In this document: positions 45,288-54,761 of the stretch, one piece after another | Position numbering within the stretch: the first letter of the stretch is position 1 | Layout: every line of letters starts with the position of its first letter | Source: Winslowiella iniecta | Lineage (GTDB): Bacteria; Pseudomonadota; Gammaproteobacteria; Enterobacterales; Enterobacteriaceae | NCBI RefSeq assembly: GCF_001267535.1 | Contig: NZ_JRXE01000011.1 | Location: 63,520 to 127,519 of the forward strand | Reading direction: 5' to 3' | Length of the DNA: 64,000 nucleotides | Program-made: the position numbers and the translations under genes | Notes under the pieces: generated by a model | Databases searched by the model: none | The model's input: only the letters and a program-made list of their open reading frames with translations | What the model was told of the DNA's origin: nothing

Positions 45288-45869
45288 ATGTCAGATTACT
45301 TATTACTGTTTGTTGGAACCGTTTTAGTTAACAATTTTGTGCTGGTGCAGTTCCTCGGCCTCTGCCCGTTTATGGGGTCCTCGAAGAAAATTGAGATGGC
45401 CATCGGCATGGGGCTGGCAACCACCTTTGTCCTGACCTTAGTGGCAGTACTGGCGTGGGTTGCCAATCATCTGATCCTGGCTCCGCTGGATATGGGCTAT
45501 CTGCGCATTCTGGTGTATATCACCGCCAGCGCGGTCGTGGTGCAGTTCACCGAAATGGTGATCCGTAAAACCAGTCCGTCGCTGTACCGTTTACTGGGCA
45601 TCTTCCTGCCGTTAATTACCACCAACTGTGCCGTGCTGGCGGTCCCGCTGTTAAGTACGAATCGCAGCCATGGTTTTTTCGAAGCCGCATTCTATGGTTT
45701 CAGTGCCGCGGTTGGCTTCTCGGTGGTGATGGTGCTGTTTGCTGCCATGCGCGAAAGACTGGATCTGGCTAAGGTTCCGCTGCCGTTTAAAGGCTCACCG
45801 ATTTCCCTGATCACCGCCGGACTGATGTCGTTATCATTTATGGGCTTTATCGGTCTGACTGAGGCATGA
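45288..45869 (+). CDS. RsxA/RnfA-like membrane protein without the rest of the operon
   Basis: A 193-residue, six-helix inner-membrane protein, the same length as E. coli RsxA and clearly homologous ([20 protein letters not shown] at the start, [58 protein letters not shown]). Both cysteines that hold the iron-sulfur cluster between RnfA and RnfE (in GLCPFMG and TTNCAVL) are kept. RsxA normally works in the six-subunit RsxABCDGE electron-transfer complex, encoded as one operon. Here it stands alone, followed by a convergent PTS gene. Sequence between the motifs differs notably from E. coli RsxA, so it is probably a second, specialised copy. Confidence 0.85.
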   Translation: MSDYLLLFVGTVLVNNFVLVQFLGLCPFMGSSKKIEMAIGMGLATTFVLTLVAVLAWVANHLILAPLDMGYLRILVYITASAVVVQFTEMVIRKTSPSLYRLLGIFLPLITTNCAVLAVPLLSTNRSHGFFEAAFYGFSAAVGFSVVMVLFAAMRERLDLAKVPLPFKGSPISLITAGLMSLSFMGFIGLTEA

Positions 45870-45888
45870 GCCGCTGCCGGACGGCGCT

Positions 45889-47478
45889 TTAGCTAATTCC
45901 CAGCGCCGTTTTCACCTCATTGGCAATTTTTTCCACCTGCGGGCCATAAATCACCTGCACATCATGCTCGTTAACCCGGTTAACGCCGTTGGCACCGGTG
46001 GTCATCAGCGTCTGATCGACCACTTCTTTCATATCTTTCACCCGCACTCGCAAACGGGTAAAGCAGCAATCGACATCCTCTATATTGCTCTCGCCGCCCA
46101 GCCCGCTGATGATCACTTTCGTGCGCTCATCGGCGGCCACCGGTGCAGCCGTGTCAACCTCTGCAGATTCACGCCCCGGCGTTTCCACCTGCATGCGTCG
46201 GATAATAAAGCGGAAGCTGTAATAATAGAGTGGTGCATACACCGCGCCCAGCGCGATACTCCACCACCACTGGGTTTTACTGCCGCCAAGAATACCAAAC
46301 ACCACCAGGTCGATCGCCCCACCCTGCACATTGCCAATCATCAGCTGCATCACCGACATCAGCATAAATGACAGCCCGCTCAGCAACGCATGGAGGATAT
46401 ACAGCAGCGGTGAGACAAAGATAAAGCAGAACTCCAGCGGCTCGGTAATGCCGGTGGTAAATGAGGTCAGCGCACCCGCCAGCACCAGCGCTTTCACCCG
46501 CTGTTTATGCTCCGGCCGCGCGCAGTGGTAAATCGCCAACGCGGCCGCCGGTAAACCAAACATCATTACCGGTATTTTACCCTGCGCGAGAAAGCGCGTG
46601 GCGCTGCGCACGATATCATCAGGAATCGATCCGGGATGCGTCAGCGCCGCATTAAAGATATTCAGCGCGCCGACAATACTCTGGTTATCAACGGTGGCAA
46701 TGCCGCCAATCGGCGTAAAGCGCACGGTTTCATTAAGTATATGGTGCAGCCCGGTGGGGATCAGAATGCGCTCAAAGGTGCCATACAGAAACGCACCGTA
46801 CTGGCCGCTTTTGCCAATCAGTTCGCCGACCCAGGCGATGCCCGCGCCAATGGTTGGCCAGAGGGTTGCCAGCAGCACACCGACCAGCGGCAAGACCACT
46901 ACCGTGACGATCGGCACAAAACGTCGCCCGCCAAAGAAGCTGATCGCCGTCGGCAGTTGCTGAGTATAGAAACGGTTATGCAGCGCCACGGTGATCAGAC
47001 CGGCAATCACCCCGCCGAGTACGCTCATATTGTAAGTAAAAATGCCGAGCATCGGGATATATTCGGCAGACGTCATCATCGCCGTGGTCTGATCCATACC
47101 GGCTTTCTGCAACGCGTCAGCGGTGGTGGTCGCCGCCGTCAACCCTTTCGCTGCCAGCGTCGCACTGACGCCGACATGCATGGCGATAAAGCCAATCACC
47201 GCAGCAAACGCGGCGGTCGGTTTCTCCGCCTTTGCCAGCCCGATAGCGCTGGCGACAGCAAAAAACAGCGGCAAATTAGCAAACAGCGCCGCCGCAATCT
47301 GACGAATAAATCCGATAATCAACTGCGGTGTTTTCAGTTGGGCAAAGGCTTCGCCGGTAATCGCCGGATTTTGCATCGCGGCGGCCACGCCTAAAAATAT
47401 CCCGGCGGCGGCAATTACCGAAATCGGCATCATCAGCGCTTTCCCGAAGGCGTGAACTTTACTGCCAAAATCTTTCAT
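45889..47478 (-). CDS. PTS IICB transporter, alpha-glucoside/maltose-type
   Basis: A 529-residue PTS permease with an N-terminal IIC domain (about 1-420, roughly ten membrane segments; ALHNRFY, ERILIPTGLHH, GITEPLEF motifs) and a C-terminal IIB domain (about 445-529) with phosphorylated Cys472 in CCFTRLRV. The motifs match the glucose-superfamily alpha-glucoside/MalX-type carriers more than PtsG. No IIA is fused, so the glucose IIA would be used. AGGGG precedes the ATG. No glucosidase gene is adjacent, so this is a solitary permease; its sugar is uncertain. Convergent with the rsxA-like gene (19 bases apart) and divergent from ydeP. Confidence 0.85.
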   Translation of the reverse strand: MKDFGSKVHAFGKALMMPISVIAAAGIFLGVAAAMQNPAITGEAFAQLKTPQLIIGFIRQIAAALFANLPLFFAVASAIGLAKAEKPTAAFAAVIGFIAMHVGVSATLAAKGLTAATTTADALQKAGMDQTTAMMTSAEYIPMLGIFTYNMSVLGGVIAGLITVALHNRFYTQQLPTAISFFGGRRFVPIVTVVVLPLVGVLLATLWPTIGAGIAWVGELIGKSGQYGAFLYGTFERILIPTGLHHILNETVRFTPIGGIATVDNQSIVGALNIFNAALTHPGSIPDDIVRSATRFLAQGKIPVMMFGLPAAALAIYHCARPEHKQRVKALVLAGALTSFTTGITEPLEFCFIFVSPLLYILHALLSGLSFMLMSVMQLMIGNVQGGAIDLVVFGILGGSKTQWWWSIALGAVYAPLYYYSFRFIIRRMQVETPGRESAEVDTAAPVAADERTKVIISGLGGESNIEDVDCCFTRLRVRVKDMKEVVDQTLMTTGANGVNRVNEHDVQVIYGPQVEKIANEVKTALGIS

Positions 47479-47726
47479 AATCCGCCCCTGTGTTAGCCTG
47501 TTAAAGATTCATTATTAGCCAACAAATTAATAAACACGCTGAATTGATGATTTAATCGCCAGTAAAATTTGACCAGTATCACAGTTTTTGCCGCTGCGCG
47601 ATAAACCGCAGCTATCGCACCATTAAGTCAATCAATTAGACAAAAATCAGAGTGAGTCGCAAACTTTCCCGCCATAAGAAGCAATACTTTTCTAACAACT
47701 CATAAACATAAAAGCCTGCATTCATT

Positions 47727-50036
47727 ATGAAATTTAAATCAGAGATTAAGCCCTATCGTGCCGCGGCTGGCGGCTGGGGTTCACTGGAAGCGACCACCCG
47801 TTTCGTTTTCGACAGCAAACAAGTACTGAAAAATATGCGCAACCTGATGCGCATGAACAAAGCGAAAGGCTTTGACTGTCCGGGCTGCGCCTGGGGCGAT
47901 GACAATAAAAGCACCTTCAGTTTTTGCGAAAACGGTGCCAAAGCGGTGACCTGGGAAGCGACGCGCCGTTTCGTTGATGCCGAATTCTTCGCCGCGCACA
48001 GTGTGTCTGCGCTCTACCAGCAAAGCGATTATTTCCTGGAATACCAGGGTCGCCTGACTCAACCGTTGCGCTATAACCGCGCCACCGATCACTATGAACC
48101 GATCGGCTGGGATGACGCCTTTGCGTTAATCGCCCGCCATTTGCAGGCAATGGACAACCCTGATCAGCTGGAACTGTATACCTCCGGTCGTGCCAGCAAC
48201 GAAGCCTCGTGGTTGTATCAGCTGTTTGGCCGCATGTTCGGCACCAATAACTTCCCTGACTGCTCCAATATGTGCCACGAAGCCAGCGGTACCGGCCTGA
48301 AGCGCAGTATCGGCGTGGGTAAAGGCACTATCCGTCTGGACGATTTCGACCAGGCCAACGCGATTTTTGTTTTTGGTCAGAATCCGGGCACCAACCACCC
48401 ACGCATGCTGCACAGCCTGCGTCACGCTGCCGATCACGGCGCTAAAATTGTCACCTTTAACACCCTGCGTGAGCGTGGGCTGGAGCGTTTTGCCGATCCG
48501 CAAAAACCGCTGGAAGTGGTGACCTCGAAAGCGGGCACCATCAGTTCTACCTATTACCAGCCAAACCTTGGCGGCGATATGGCGGCGGTGCGTGGTATGG
48601 TGAAGGTGTTAAGCGAAACCCACCAGGCGCGCATCGCTGCCGGTGAAAAAGGTCTGTTTGATGAAGCCTTTATCCAGGCCAATACCGAAGGTGTTGACGC
48701 GTATCTGGCACAGGTTGCCGCTACTGAATGGGCGCAGATTGAACAGCAGTCCGGTCTGACTGAGCAGCAGATTCGTGAGGCGGCGGCGATCTATCAGAGC
48801 GCAGAGCGCGTTATTTGCACCTGGGCGATGGGTATCACCCAGCATAAACACTCGGTTGATACCGTGCGTGAAATCGTTAACCTGCAACTGCTGTTTGGTC
48901 AGCTGGGTAAACCAGGCGCGGGCCTGTGTCCGGTGCGTGGCCACAGTAACGTGCAGGGTAACCGCACCATGGGTATCGATGAGAAACCGACCAAGGCGTT
49001 CCTCGACAGCATGGCAAACCATTTTGGTTTCGAACCCCCGCGCAATATTGGTCACAACACCGTTGAAGCGCTGGAAGCGATGCTGCGCGATGAAATTAAA
49101 GTGCTGATCGCCCTCGGCGGTAACCTCGCTGCGGCGGCACCTGACAGCCCGCGCACCGAAGAAGCTCTCAGCCGTTGTGAGCTGACGGTGCAGATCAGTA
49201 CCAAGCTCAACCGCAGCCACCTGGTTCCGGGCAAACAGGATGCATTGATTCTGCCGACCCTCGGCCGCACCGAGCAGGATATTCAGGCCAGCGGCCCGCA
49301 GTTTATTACCGTTGAAGACTCTTTCAGCATGGTTCACGCCTCGGAAGGCGTCGGTAAACCGATTGCCGATACTCAGCGATCTGAGACCTGGATTGTCGCC
49401 GGTATCGCCAATGCAGTACTGGGCAGTGAAAAACTCGACTGGCTGGCGCTGGCAGGTAATTATGACCTGATTCGCGATCATATCGCCGCCACCATTCCAG
49501 GCTTTAAAGATTTCAACCAGCAGTGTGAACTGCCGGGTGGCTTCTGGCTGGGTAACGCCGCTGCCGAACTGCGCTTTAATACCCTGAATAATAAAGCCCA
49601 GTTTAGTGCCGCAGCCCTGCCCGACTCGCTGTTCCCGCAGCTGGGCGACACTAAGGTGCCGTTTACCCTGCAAACCCTGCGTTCCCATGACCAGTACAAC
49701 ACCACCATTTACGGCCTCGATGACCGCTATCGGGGTGTGTATGGCCAGCGTGAAGTGCTGTTTATCCACCCGGATGATATGGCGGAACTGGGCCTGCAGG
49801 CAGGTGAAAATGTCGATATTGAAACGCTGTGGAACGACGGTATCATCCGTAAAGTAAGCGGTTTCAAACTGGTGCCTTACGCCATTCCACGCGGTAACCT
49901 GGCGGCTTATTATCCGGAAACGAACCCGCTGGTTCCGCTCTCCAGCTTTGGCGATGGCAGCGGTACACCGACCTCAAAATCCGTGCCGGTGAAAATATCG
50001 CTGTCACCGGTCGTTGCCAGTCAACGTATCGCCTGA
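47727..50036 (+). CDS. ydeP: YdeP-family molybdopterin oxidoreductase (FdhF-like)
   Basis: A 769-residue molybdopterin-dependent oxidoreductase, homologous to E. coli YdeP (759 residues). Shared features: AAGGWGSLEA at the start, GFDCPGCAWGD near residue 50, TSGRASNEA, NNFPDCSNMCHEASG near 175-189, GQNPGTNHPRM near 216, and a C-terminal molydopterin-dinucleotide-binding domain with RSHDQYNTTIYGLDDRYRG. YdeP in E. coli is linked to acid resistance, but its substrate is unknown. It lacks the selenocysteine of FdhF. It starts 248 bases from the divergent PTS gene and ends 132 bases before rnb; a ribosome site is weak. Inserted between yciW and rnb relative to E. coli. Confidence 0.9.
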   Translation: MKFKSEIKPYRAAAGGWGSLEATTRFVFDSKQVLKNMRNLMRMNKAKGFDCPGCAWGDDNKSTFSFCENGAKAVTWEATRRFVDAEFFAAHSVSALYQQSDYFLEYQGRLTQPLRYNRATDHYEPIGWDDAFALIARHLQAMDNPDQLELYTSGRASNEASWLYQLFGRMFGTNNFPDCSNMCHEASGTGLKRSIGVGKGTIRLDDFDQANAIFVFGQNPGTNHPRMLHSLRHAADHGAKIVTFNTLRERGLERFADPQKPLEVVTSKAGTISSTYYQPNLGGDMAAVRGMVKVLSETHQARIAAGEKGLFDEAFIQANTEGVDAYLAQVAATEWAQIEQQSGLTEQQIREAAAIYQSAERVICTWAMGITQHKHSVDTVREIVNLQLLFGQLGKPGAGLCPVRGHSNVQGNRTMGIDEKPTKAFLDSMANHFGFEPPRNIGHNTVEALEAMLRDEIKVLIALGGNLAAAAPDSPRTEEALSRCELTVQISTKLNRSHLVPGKQDALILPTLGRTEQDIQASGPQFITVEDSFSMVHASEGVGKPIADTQRSETWIVAGIANAVLGSEKLDWLALAGNYDLIRDHIAATIPGFKDFNQQCELPGGFWLGNAAAELRFNTLNNKAQFSAAALPDSLFPQLGDTKVPFTLQTLRSHDQYNTTIYGLDDRYRGVYGQREVLFIHPDDMAELGLQAGENVDIETLWNDGIIRKVSGFKLVPYAIPRGNLAAYYPETNPLVPLSSFGDGSGTPTSKSVPVKISLSPVVASQRIA

Positions 50037-50168
50037 CCCGCATTCTGGCGGCCACAGCAGCAGGTCAGGCTTGCCTGACCTGCTCTGAAAAGCTCAATTG
50101 ACCCTTGCCCGCAGACGGTTAATCGCGTAAAACTGTCAGCCGCTCTTAGGCCACGAAAATAACTTATT

Positions 50169-52106
50169 ATGTTCCAGGATAACCCGCTGCTCGCGCAGCT
50201 TAAAGAGAAGCTCCACTCCCAGACGCCGCGTGTTGAGGGTGTGGTTAAAGGCACTGAAAAAGGATTCGGCTTTTTAGAAGTCGATGCACAGAAAAGCTAC
50301 TTCATTCCGCCACCGCAGATGAAGAAAGTGATGCACGGTGACCGTATCATCGCTGTGGTGCAGACTGACAAGGATCGTGAAATTGCCGAGCCGGAAAAAC
50401 TGGTAGAGCCTTTCCTGACGCGCTTCGTTGGACGCGTGCAAAGAAAAGACGATCGCTTATCGATTGTTCCCGATCATCCACTGTTAAAAGACGCTATCCC
50501 GTGTCGCCCGGATCGTCATGTGCAGCACGATTTCCAGGCCGGTGACTGGGCGGTAGCTGAAATGCGTCGCCATCCGCTGAAAGGCGACCGCAGCTTTTAC
50601 GCTGAGCTGACCCATTTTATCACCACCGCTGATGACCATCTGGCTCCGTGGTGGGTAACACTGTCGCGCCACAACCTTGAGCGTGAAGCGCCGGATGTCG
50701 CGGCACCGACCGAGATGCTCGACGAGCAGCTGGAGCGCGACGATCTGACCGCGCTGGAGTTTGTCACTATCGACAGCGCCAGCACCGAAGATATGGACGA
50801 TGCGCTGTATGTCGAAGAAGCAGCCGATGGCGCATTGCGCCTGACCATCGCCATTGCCGATCCCACCGCGTATGTGCAACCGGGCAGCAAGCTGGATGCC
50901 ATCGCCGCGGAACGTGCATTCACCAACTATCTGCCGGGCTTCAATATCCCGATGCTGCCGCGTCAGCTGTCGGATGATATCTGTTCGCTGCGCCCGAACG
51001 AACGTCGTCCGGTGCTGGCTTGCCGCGTCACCGTTGCCGCAGACGGTACTCTGTCTGATGACATTCACTTCTTTGCCGCCTGGATTGAGTCGAAAGCCAA
51101 ACTGGTTTACGACAACGTTTCTGACTGGCTGGAGAATAGCGGTGAATGGCAGCCTGAATCTGAGGCGATTGCCAATCAGATCCGTCTGTTGCACCGTCTG
51201 TGCCTGGCACGTGGCGAATGGCGTCAGAATCATGCGCTGGTCTTTAAAGACCGTCCTGACTACCGCTTCCTGCTGGGTGAAAAAGGCGAAGTTCTCGATA
51301 TCATCGCCGAACCACGCCGCATTGCTAACCGCATTGTCGAAGAAGCGATGATCACCGCCAATATCTGTGCTGCCGTGGTACTGCGTGAGAAACTGGGCTT
51401 TGGCGTGTATAACGTCCACCTCGGTTTTGACAGCACCAATGCTGAACAGGCAGCGGCTATTCTGGCGGCTAATGGCGTTACCGTTGATCCGGCCGCGATT
51501 ATCACGCTGGAAGGTTTCCGTGCGCTGCGCCGTGAGCTGGATTCGCATCCGACTCAGTTCCTCGACAGCCGTATCCGTCGTTTCCAGTCGTTTGCTGAGA
51601 TCAGCACCGAGCCAGGTCCGCACTTTGGCCTTGGTCTGGAAGCTTATGCCACCTGGACCTCACCGATCCGTAAGTTCGGCGATATGATCAACCATCGCCT
51701 GCTGAAAGCGATTATCAAGGGCGAAGAGATTGCGCGCCCGGTTGATGATGTGACGGTGAAAATGGGTGAACGTCGTCGTCAGAACCGCATGGCCGAACGT
51801 GATGTCGGTGACTGGCTCTACTCGCGTTACCTTGAGAAATCGGCTGGCACCGACACCCGTTTCAGCGCCGAGATTATTGATATCTCGCGCGGCGGTATGC
51901 GCGTACGTCTGCTGGATATCGGCGCAGTTGCCTTTATTCCTGCACCGTTCCTGCATGCGGTACGTGACGAAATGGTGTGTAGCCAGGAAAGCGGTACCGT
52001 GCAGATTAAGGGCGAAGTGGTTTATCGCGTGACGGATGTGATTGATGTCACCATCGCCGAAGTTCGCATGGAAACACGCAGCGTTGTCGCCCGTCCGGCA
52101 GCTTAA
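50169..52106 (+). CDS. rnb: Exoribonuclease II
   Basis: A 645-residue RNase II, nearly the same length as E. coli Rnb (644) and closely similar throughout. Domains: two cold-shock domains (1-170), the RNB catalytic domain (about 190-520) with [12 protein letters not shown] supplying the metal aspartates, the catalytic [25 protein letters not shown] segment (over 20 residues at about 482-506), and a C-terminal S1 domain ending in VARPAA. It degrades single-stranded mRNA 3' to 5' processively. E. coli has yciW directly before rnb and pdeR directly after; here both junctions carry inserted genes. Confidence 0.97.
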   Translation: MFQDNPLLAQLKEKLHSQTPRVEGVVKGTEKGFGFLEVDAQKSYFIPPPQMKKVMHGDRIIAVVQTDKDREIAEPEKLVEPFLTRFVGRVQRKDDRLSIVPDHPLLKDAIPCRPDRHVQHDFQAGDWAVAEMRRHPLKGDRSFYAELTHFITTADDHLAPWWVTLSRHNLEREAPDVAAPTEMLDEQLERDDLTALEFVTIDSASTEDMDDALYVEEAADGALRLTIAIADPTAYVQPGSKLDAIAAERAFTNYLPGFNIPMLPRQLSDDICSLRPNERRPVLACRVTVAADGTLSDDIHFFAAWIESKAKLVYDNVSDWLENSGEWQPESEAIANQIRLLHRLCLARGEWRQNHALVFKDRPDYRFLLGEKGEVLDIIAEPRRIANRIVEEAMITANICAAVVLREKLGFGVYNVHLGFDSTNAEQAAAILAANGVTVDPAAIITLEGFRALRRELDSHPTQFLDSRIRRFQSFAEISTEPGPHFGLGLEAYATWTSPIRKFGDMINHRLLKAIIKGEEIARPVDDVTVKMGERRRQNRMAERDVGDWLYSRYLEKSAGTDTRFSAEIIDISRGGMRVRLLDIGAVAFIPAPFLHAVRDEMVCSQESGTVQIKGEVVYRVTDVIDVTIAEVRMETRSVVARPAA

Positions 52107-52150
52107 GCCGTCGTTTTCATTATAAGGGTGGCGTAAGGTTTATCCCTTAG

Positions 52151-52225
52151 GGGCGGCGTTCTTGCCGCCCGCGCCGAGGGTTAACCCCCCGTATGCCATC
52201 AGTACGGGAGCCGAAAACGGCTCCC
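52151..52225. repeat. Two strong hairpins after rnb, possible dispersed repeat
   Basis: GGGCGGC / GCCGCCC (about 52154-52172, loop GTTCTT) is followed by GGGAGCCG-AAAA-CGGCTCCC (52206-52225), an 8-base perfect stem. Neither has a T tract. Such GC-rich paired palindromes beside genes are often dispersed REP-like elements or transcript stabilisers; only one copy lies in the window. Confidence 0.4.
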
Positions 52226-52367
52226 CTACATCTTCCCGCCTGAATAATTACTTTCGCTTCAGCTCACACTTTTACCCCGATTCACTTTCATTAACAAATC
52301 ATTACATTACTTTTAACTTGTTGCTTAGCCTGATCCTTTCCCTCTGGACTCAACAAGGAGTTGTGTA

Positions 52368-54434
52368 ATGAAAAAAGTCAAAACCGGAGTTATCTGGTTA
52401 GTGGTGGCGTTAATTGGTGCCTTTGCTTTTGGCATGCTGGCTATCAGCCGCGGCGAGCATGTAAATGCCGTCTGGCTGGTAATCGCCGCCGTTGCCTGTT
52501 ACAGCATTGCCTACCGCTTTTACAGTCTGTTTATTGCCCGTAATATTTTCGAGCTTGACGATCGTCGCCGCACCCCTGCCGAACGCTTAAATGACGGGCT
52601 GGATTATGTGCCGACCAATAAATGGGTGCTGTTTGGCCATCACTTTGCCGCCATCGCCGGCGCCGGTCCGCTGGTCGGGCCGATCCTCGCCGCACAAATG
52701 GGTTTCCTGCCGGGCACCATCTGGATTCTGGTCGGCGTAATGCTGGCGGGCGCGGTACAGGATTTCCTGATCCTGTTTATCTCTACCCGTCGTGACGGCC
52801 GTTCGCTGGGGGAAATGGCGAAGCAGGAACTGGGGGCGTTTGCCGGGGTCATCACCATGCTCGGCGCGCTCGGCGTGATGATTATTATCCTCTCGGCGCT
52901 GGCGCTGGTGGTGGTAAAAGCGCTGGCCGACAGTCCGTGGGGGCTGTTTACCATTGCGGCAACCATTCCCATCGCACTGTTTATGGGCGTTTATATGCGC
53001 TTCCTGCGGCCCGGTAAAATTGCTGAAGTGTCGATTATCGGTTTCGTGCTGATGATGGCGGCGATTATCTACGGCGGTGATATCGCACAGCATCCTTACT
53101 GGGGGCCGTTCTTTACCCTGAAAGGCACGTCACTCACTTGGGTATTGGTGATCTACGGTTTTATCGCCTCGGTATTACCGGTGTGGCTGCTGCTGGCTCC
53201 GCGTGACTATCTGTCGACATTCCTTAAAATTGGCGTCATTGTCGGCCTGGCCGTCGGCATTGTGTTTGCCATGCCGGAAATGAAGATGCCTGCGGTCTCG
53301 CGCTTTATCGACGGCAGCGGCCCGGTGTTCTCCGGCGCGCTGTTCCCGTTCCTGTTTATTACCATTGCCTGTGGCGCGATCTCCGGTTTCCACGCGCTGG
53401 TCTCCAGCGGCACCACACCGAAACTGGTGGAACGTGAAAGCCATATCCGCTTTATCGGTTATGGCGCGATGCTGATGGAGTCGTTTGTCGCCATTATGGC
53501 GCTGATTTGCGCATCCGTTATCGATCCGGGCGTCTACTTCGCGATGAACTCACCGGCAGCACTGATCGGTACCACAGTGGAAAGTGCCTCGCAGGTGATC
53601 AACAGCTGGGGCTTTGTGGTCACGCCGGAAATGTTGAGCGGCATTGCCCGCGACGTCGGCGAAAGCAGCGTTCTGTCGCGCGCCGGGGGGGCTCCGACCT
53701 TTGCTGTCGGTATGGCACATATCATTACCGAGGTATTTAACAGCCGCGCGATGATGGCCTTCTGGTATCACTTTGCCATTCTGTTTGAAGCGCTGTTTAT
53801 CCTGACGGCGGTCGATGCCGGTACCCGCGCCTGTCGTTTTATGGTGCAGGATTTGGTCGGTACCGTCGTGCCGTCACTGGCGAATAACCGTTCGTGGCTG
53901 GGCAACCTCTCAGGAACCACCGTGGCGGTGGCGGGCTGGGGTTTCTTTGTCTATCAGGGCGTGGTCGACCCACTCGGCGGTATCAACACCCTGTGGCCGC
54001 TGTTTGGTATCGGTAACCAGATGCTGGCGTCAATGGCGCTGATCCTCGGCACGGTCGTTCTGTTTAAAATGAAGAAACAGCGCTACGCCTGGGTAACCAT
54101 TCTGCCGACCATCTGGCTGTTTATCACCTCGATGACCGCTGGCTGGCAGAAAATTTTCCATGAAAAACCCAGTATTGGTTTCCTCGCACAGGCGAAGAAA
54201 TTCTCCAAAGGCATTGAGGATGGCGTGATGATTGCGCCAGCCAAAACCGTGGCGGATATGCAGACCATCGTGCTGAGCAATCAGATTAACGCCGTGTTGT
54301 GTGCCTTCTTTATGCTGGTGGCCGTCACCATGCTGGTTTCTGCTTTCTTTGTGATTCGCCGGGCGCTGAACAGCAGCGTACCGACCACCCACGAAGCGGA
54401 GATTTCACTGCGTAAGGAGGGACATCGTGTCTGA
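52368..54434 (+). CDS. cstA: CstA-family carbon starvation / peptide-pyruvate transporter
   Basis: A 688-residue membrane protein with about 16-18 helices, closer to E. coli CstA (701) than to BtsT. Shared motifs: YVPTNKWVLFGHHFAAIAGA near residue 80, GPLVGPILAAQMG, LAGAVQDF, APRDYLSTFLKIG near 281, FPFLFITIACGAISGFHAL near 325, and VDPLGGINTLWPLFGI near 525. CstA imports peptides and/or pyruvate during carbon starvation, usually under CRP-cAMP. The unit lies 261 bases after rnb with its own upstream region. Its stop overlaps the GTG start of the ybdD-like gene by eight bases. In E. coli cstA is elsewhere on the chromosome, so this copy is an insertion. Confidence 0.93.
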   Translation: MKKVKTGVIWLVVALIGAFAFGMLAISRGEHVNAVWLVIAAVACYSIAYRFYSLFIARNIFELDDRRRTPAERLNDGLDYVPTNKWVLFGHHFAAIAGAGPLVGPILAAQMGFLPGTIWILVGVMLAGAVQDFLILFISTRRDGRSLGEMAKQELGAFAGVITMLGALGVMIIILSALALVVVKALADSPWGLFTIAATIPIALFMGVYMRFLRPGKIAEVSIIGFVLMMAAIIYGGDIAQHPYWGPFFTLKGTSLTWVLVIYGFIASVLPVWLLLAPRDYLSTFLKIGVIVGLAVGIVFAMPEMKMPAVSRFIDGSGPVFSGALFPFLFITIACGAISGFHALVSSGTTPKLVERESHIRFIGYGAMLMESFVAIMALICASVIDPGVYFAMNSPAALIGTTVESASQVINSWGFVVTPEMLSGIARDVGESSVLSRAGGAPTFAVGMAHIITEVFNSRAMMAFWYHFAILFEALFILTAVDAGTRACRFMVQDLVGTVVPSLANNRSWLGNLSGTTVAVAGWGFFVYQGVVDPLGGINTLWPLFGIGNQMLASMALILGTVVLFKMKKQRYAWVTILPTIWLFITSMTAGWQKIFHEKPSIGFLAQAKKFSKGIEDGVMIAPAKTVADMQTIVLSNQINAVLCAFFMLVAVTMLVSAFFVIRRALNSSVPTTHEAEISLRKEGHRV

Positions 54435-54723
54435 TGCTATCCATGCACGCCGGGCGCTAAGCGGCGTTCCCCGGCTCATTTGTTGCCATCCGTTACATGT
54501 GGCAGAAGATTCACCGCAGCGATTAACGCTGCGGCTGATTTTCAAACGACTGGCACAAAGCTTTCGTTTAATGGTCGGCGTACAGGATTATCAAAATTAT
54601 CTGCGCCATATGCAGGCACATCATCCACTGTCGTCTCCCATGAGTGAACGCGACTTTCACCGTTATTGCCTGGAAGCGCGTTTCCCCAGCAAAGGCGGAA
54701 AACTGGGTAAGTGCCCTTGCTAA
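54427..54723 (+). CDS. ybdD: YbdD/YjiX family small protein
   Basis: A 98-residue protein, from GTG 54427 with TAAGGAGG well placed upstream and inside the end of cstA. The C-terminal two thirds match YbdD/YjiX: LMVGVQDYQNYLRHMQAHHP (about 48-67), then a SERDFHRYCLEARF segment and GGKLGKCPC at the end with two cysteines. E. coli YbdD is 65 residues; the extra N-terminal 30 residues are unusual. YbdD-type genes always follow cstA or btsT, and the E. coli partner assists CstA-dependent pyruvate uptake. A terminator lies just after its stop. Confidence 0.88.
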   Translation: MSDAIHARRALSGVPRLICCHPLHVAEDSPQRLTLRLIFKRLAQSFRLMVGVQDYQNYLRHMQAHHPLSSPMSERDFHRYCLEARFPSKGGKLGKCPC

Positions 54724-54728
54724 TTGTC

Positions 54729-54756
54729 AGCCCCCTCTGCCAGAGGGGGCTTTATC
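54729..54756 (+). terminator. Rho-independent terminator of cstA-ybdD
   Basis: A perfect 10-base stem AGCCCCCTCT / AGAGGGGGCT with a GCC loop (54729-54751), followed by TTATCT. It lies six bases after the ybdD stop and may also stop the opposing 1939-codon gene. Confidence 0.8.
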
Positions 54757-54761
54757 TCTGT

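Noticed and set aside
46636..47394. 252-codon plus-strand frame opposite the PTS IICB gene
   Set aside because: Arg/Gln/His-rich shadow of the transmembrane domain on the other strand.
48609..49769. 386-codon minus-strand frame inside ydeP
   Set aside because: Antisense shadow of a well-matched molybdoenzyme gene; low-complexity, His/Arg/Gln-rich translation and no ribosome site.
50484..51623. 379-codon minus-strand frame inside rnb
   Set aside because: Antisense shadow of a highly conserved gene; no domain pattern in the translation.
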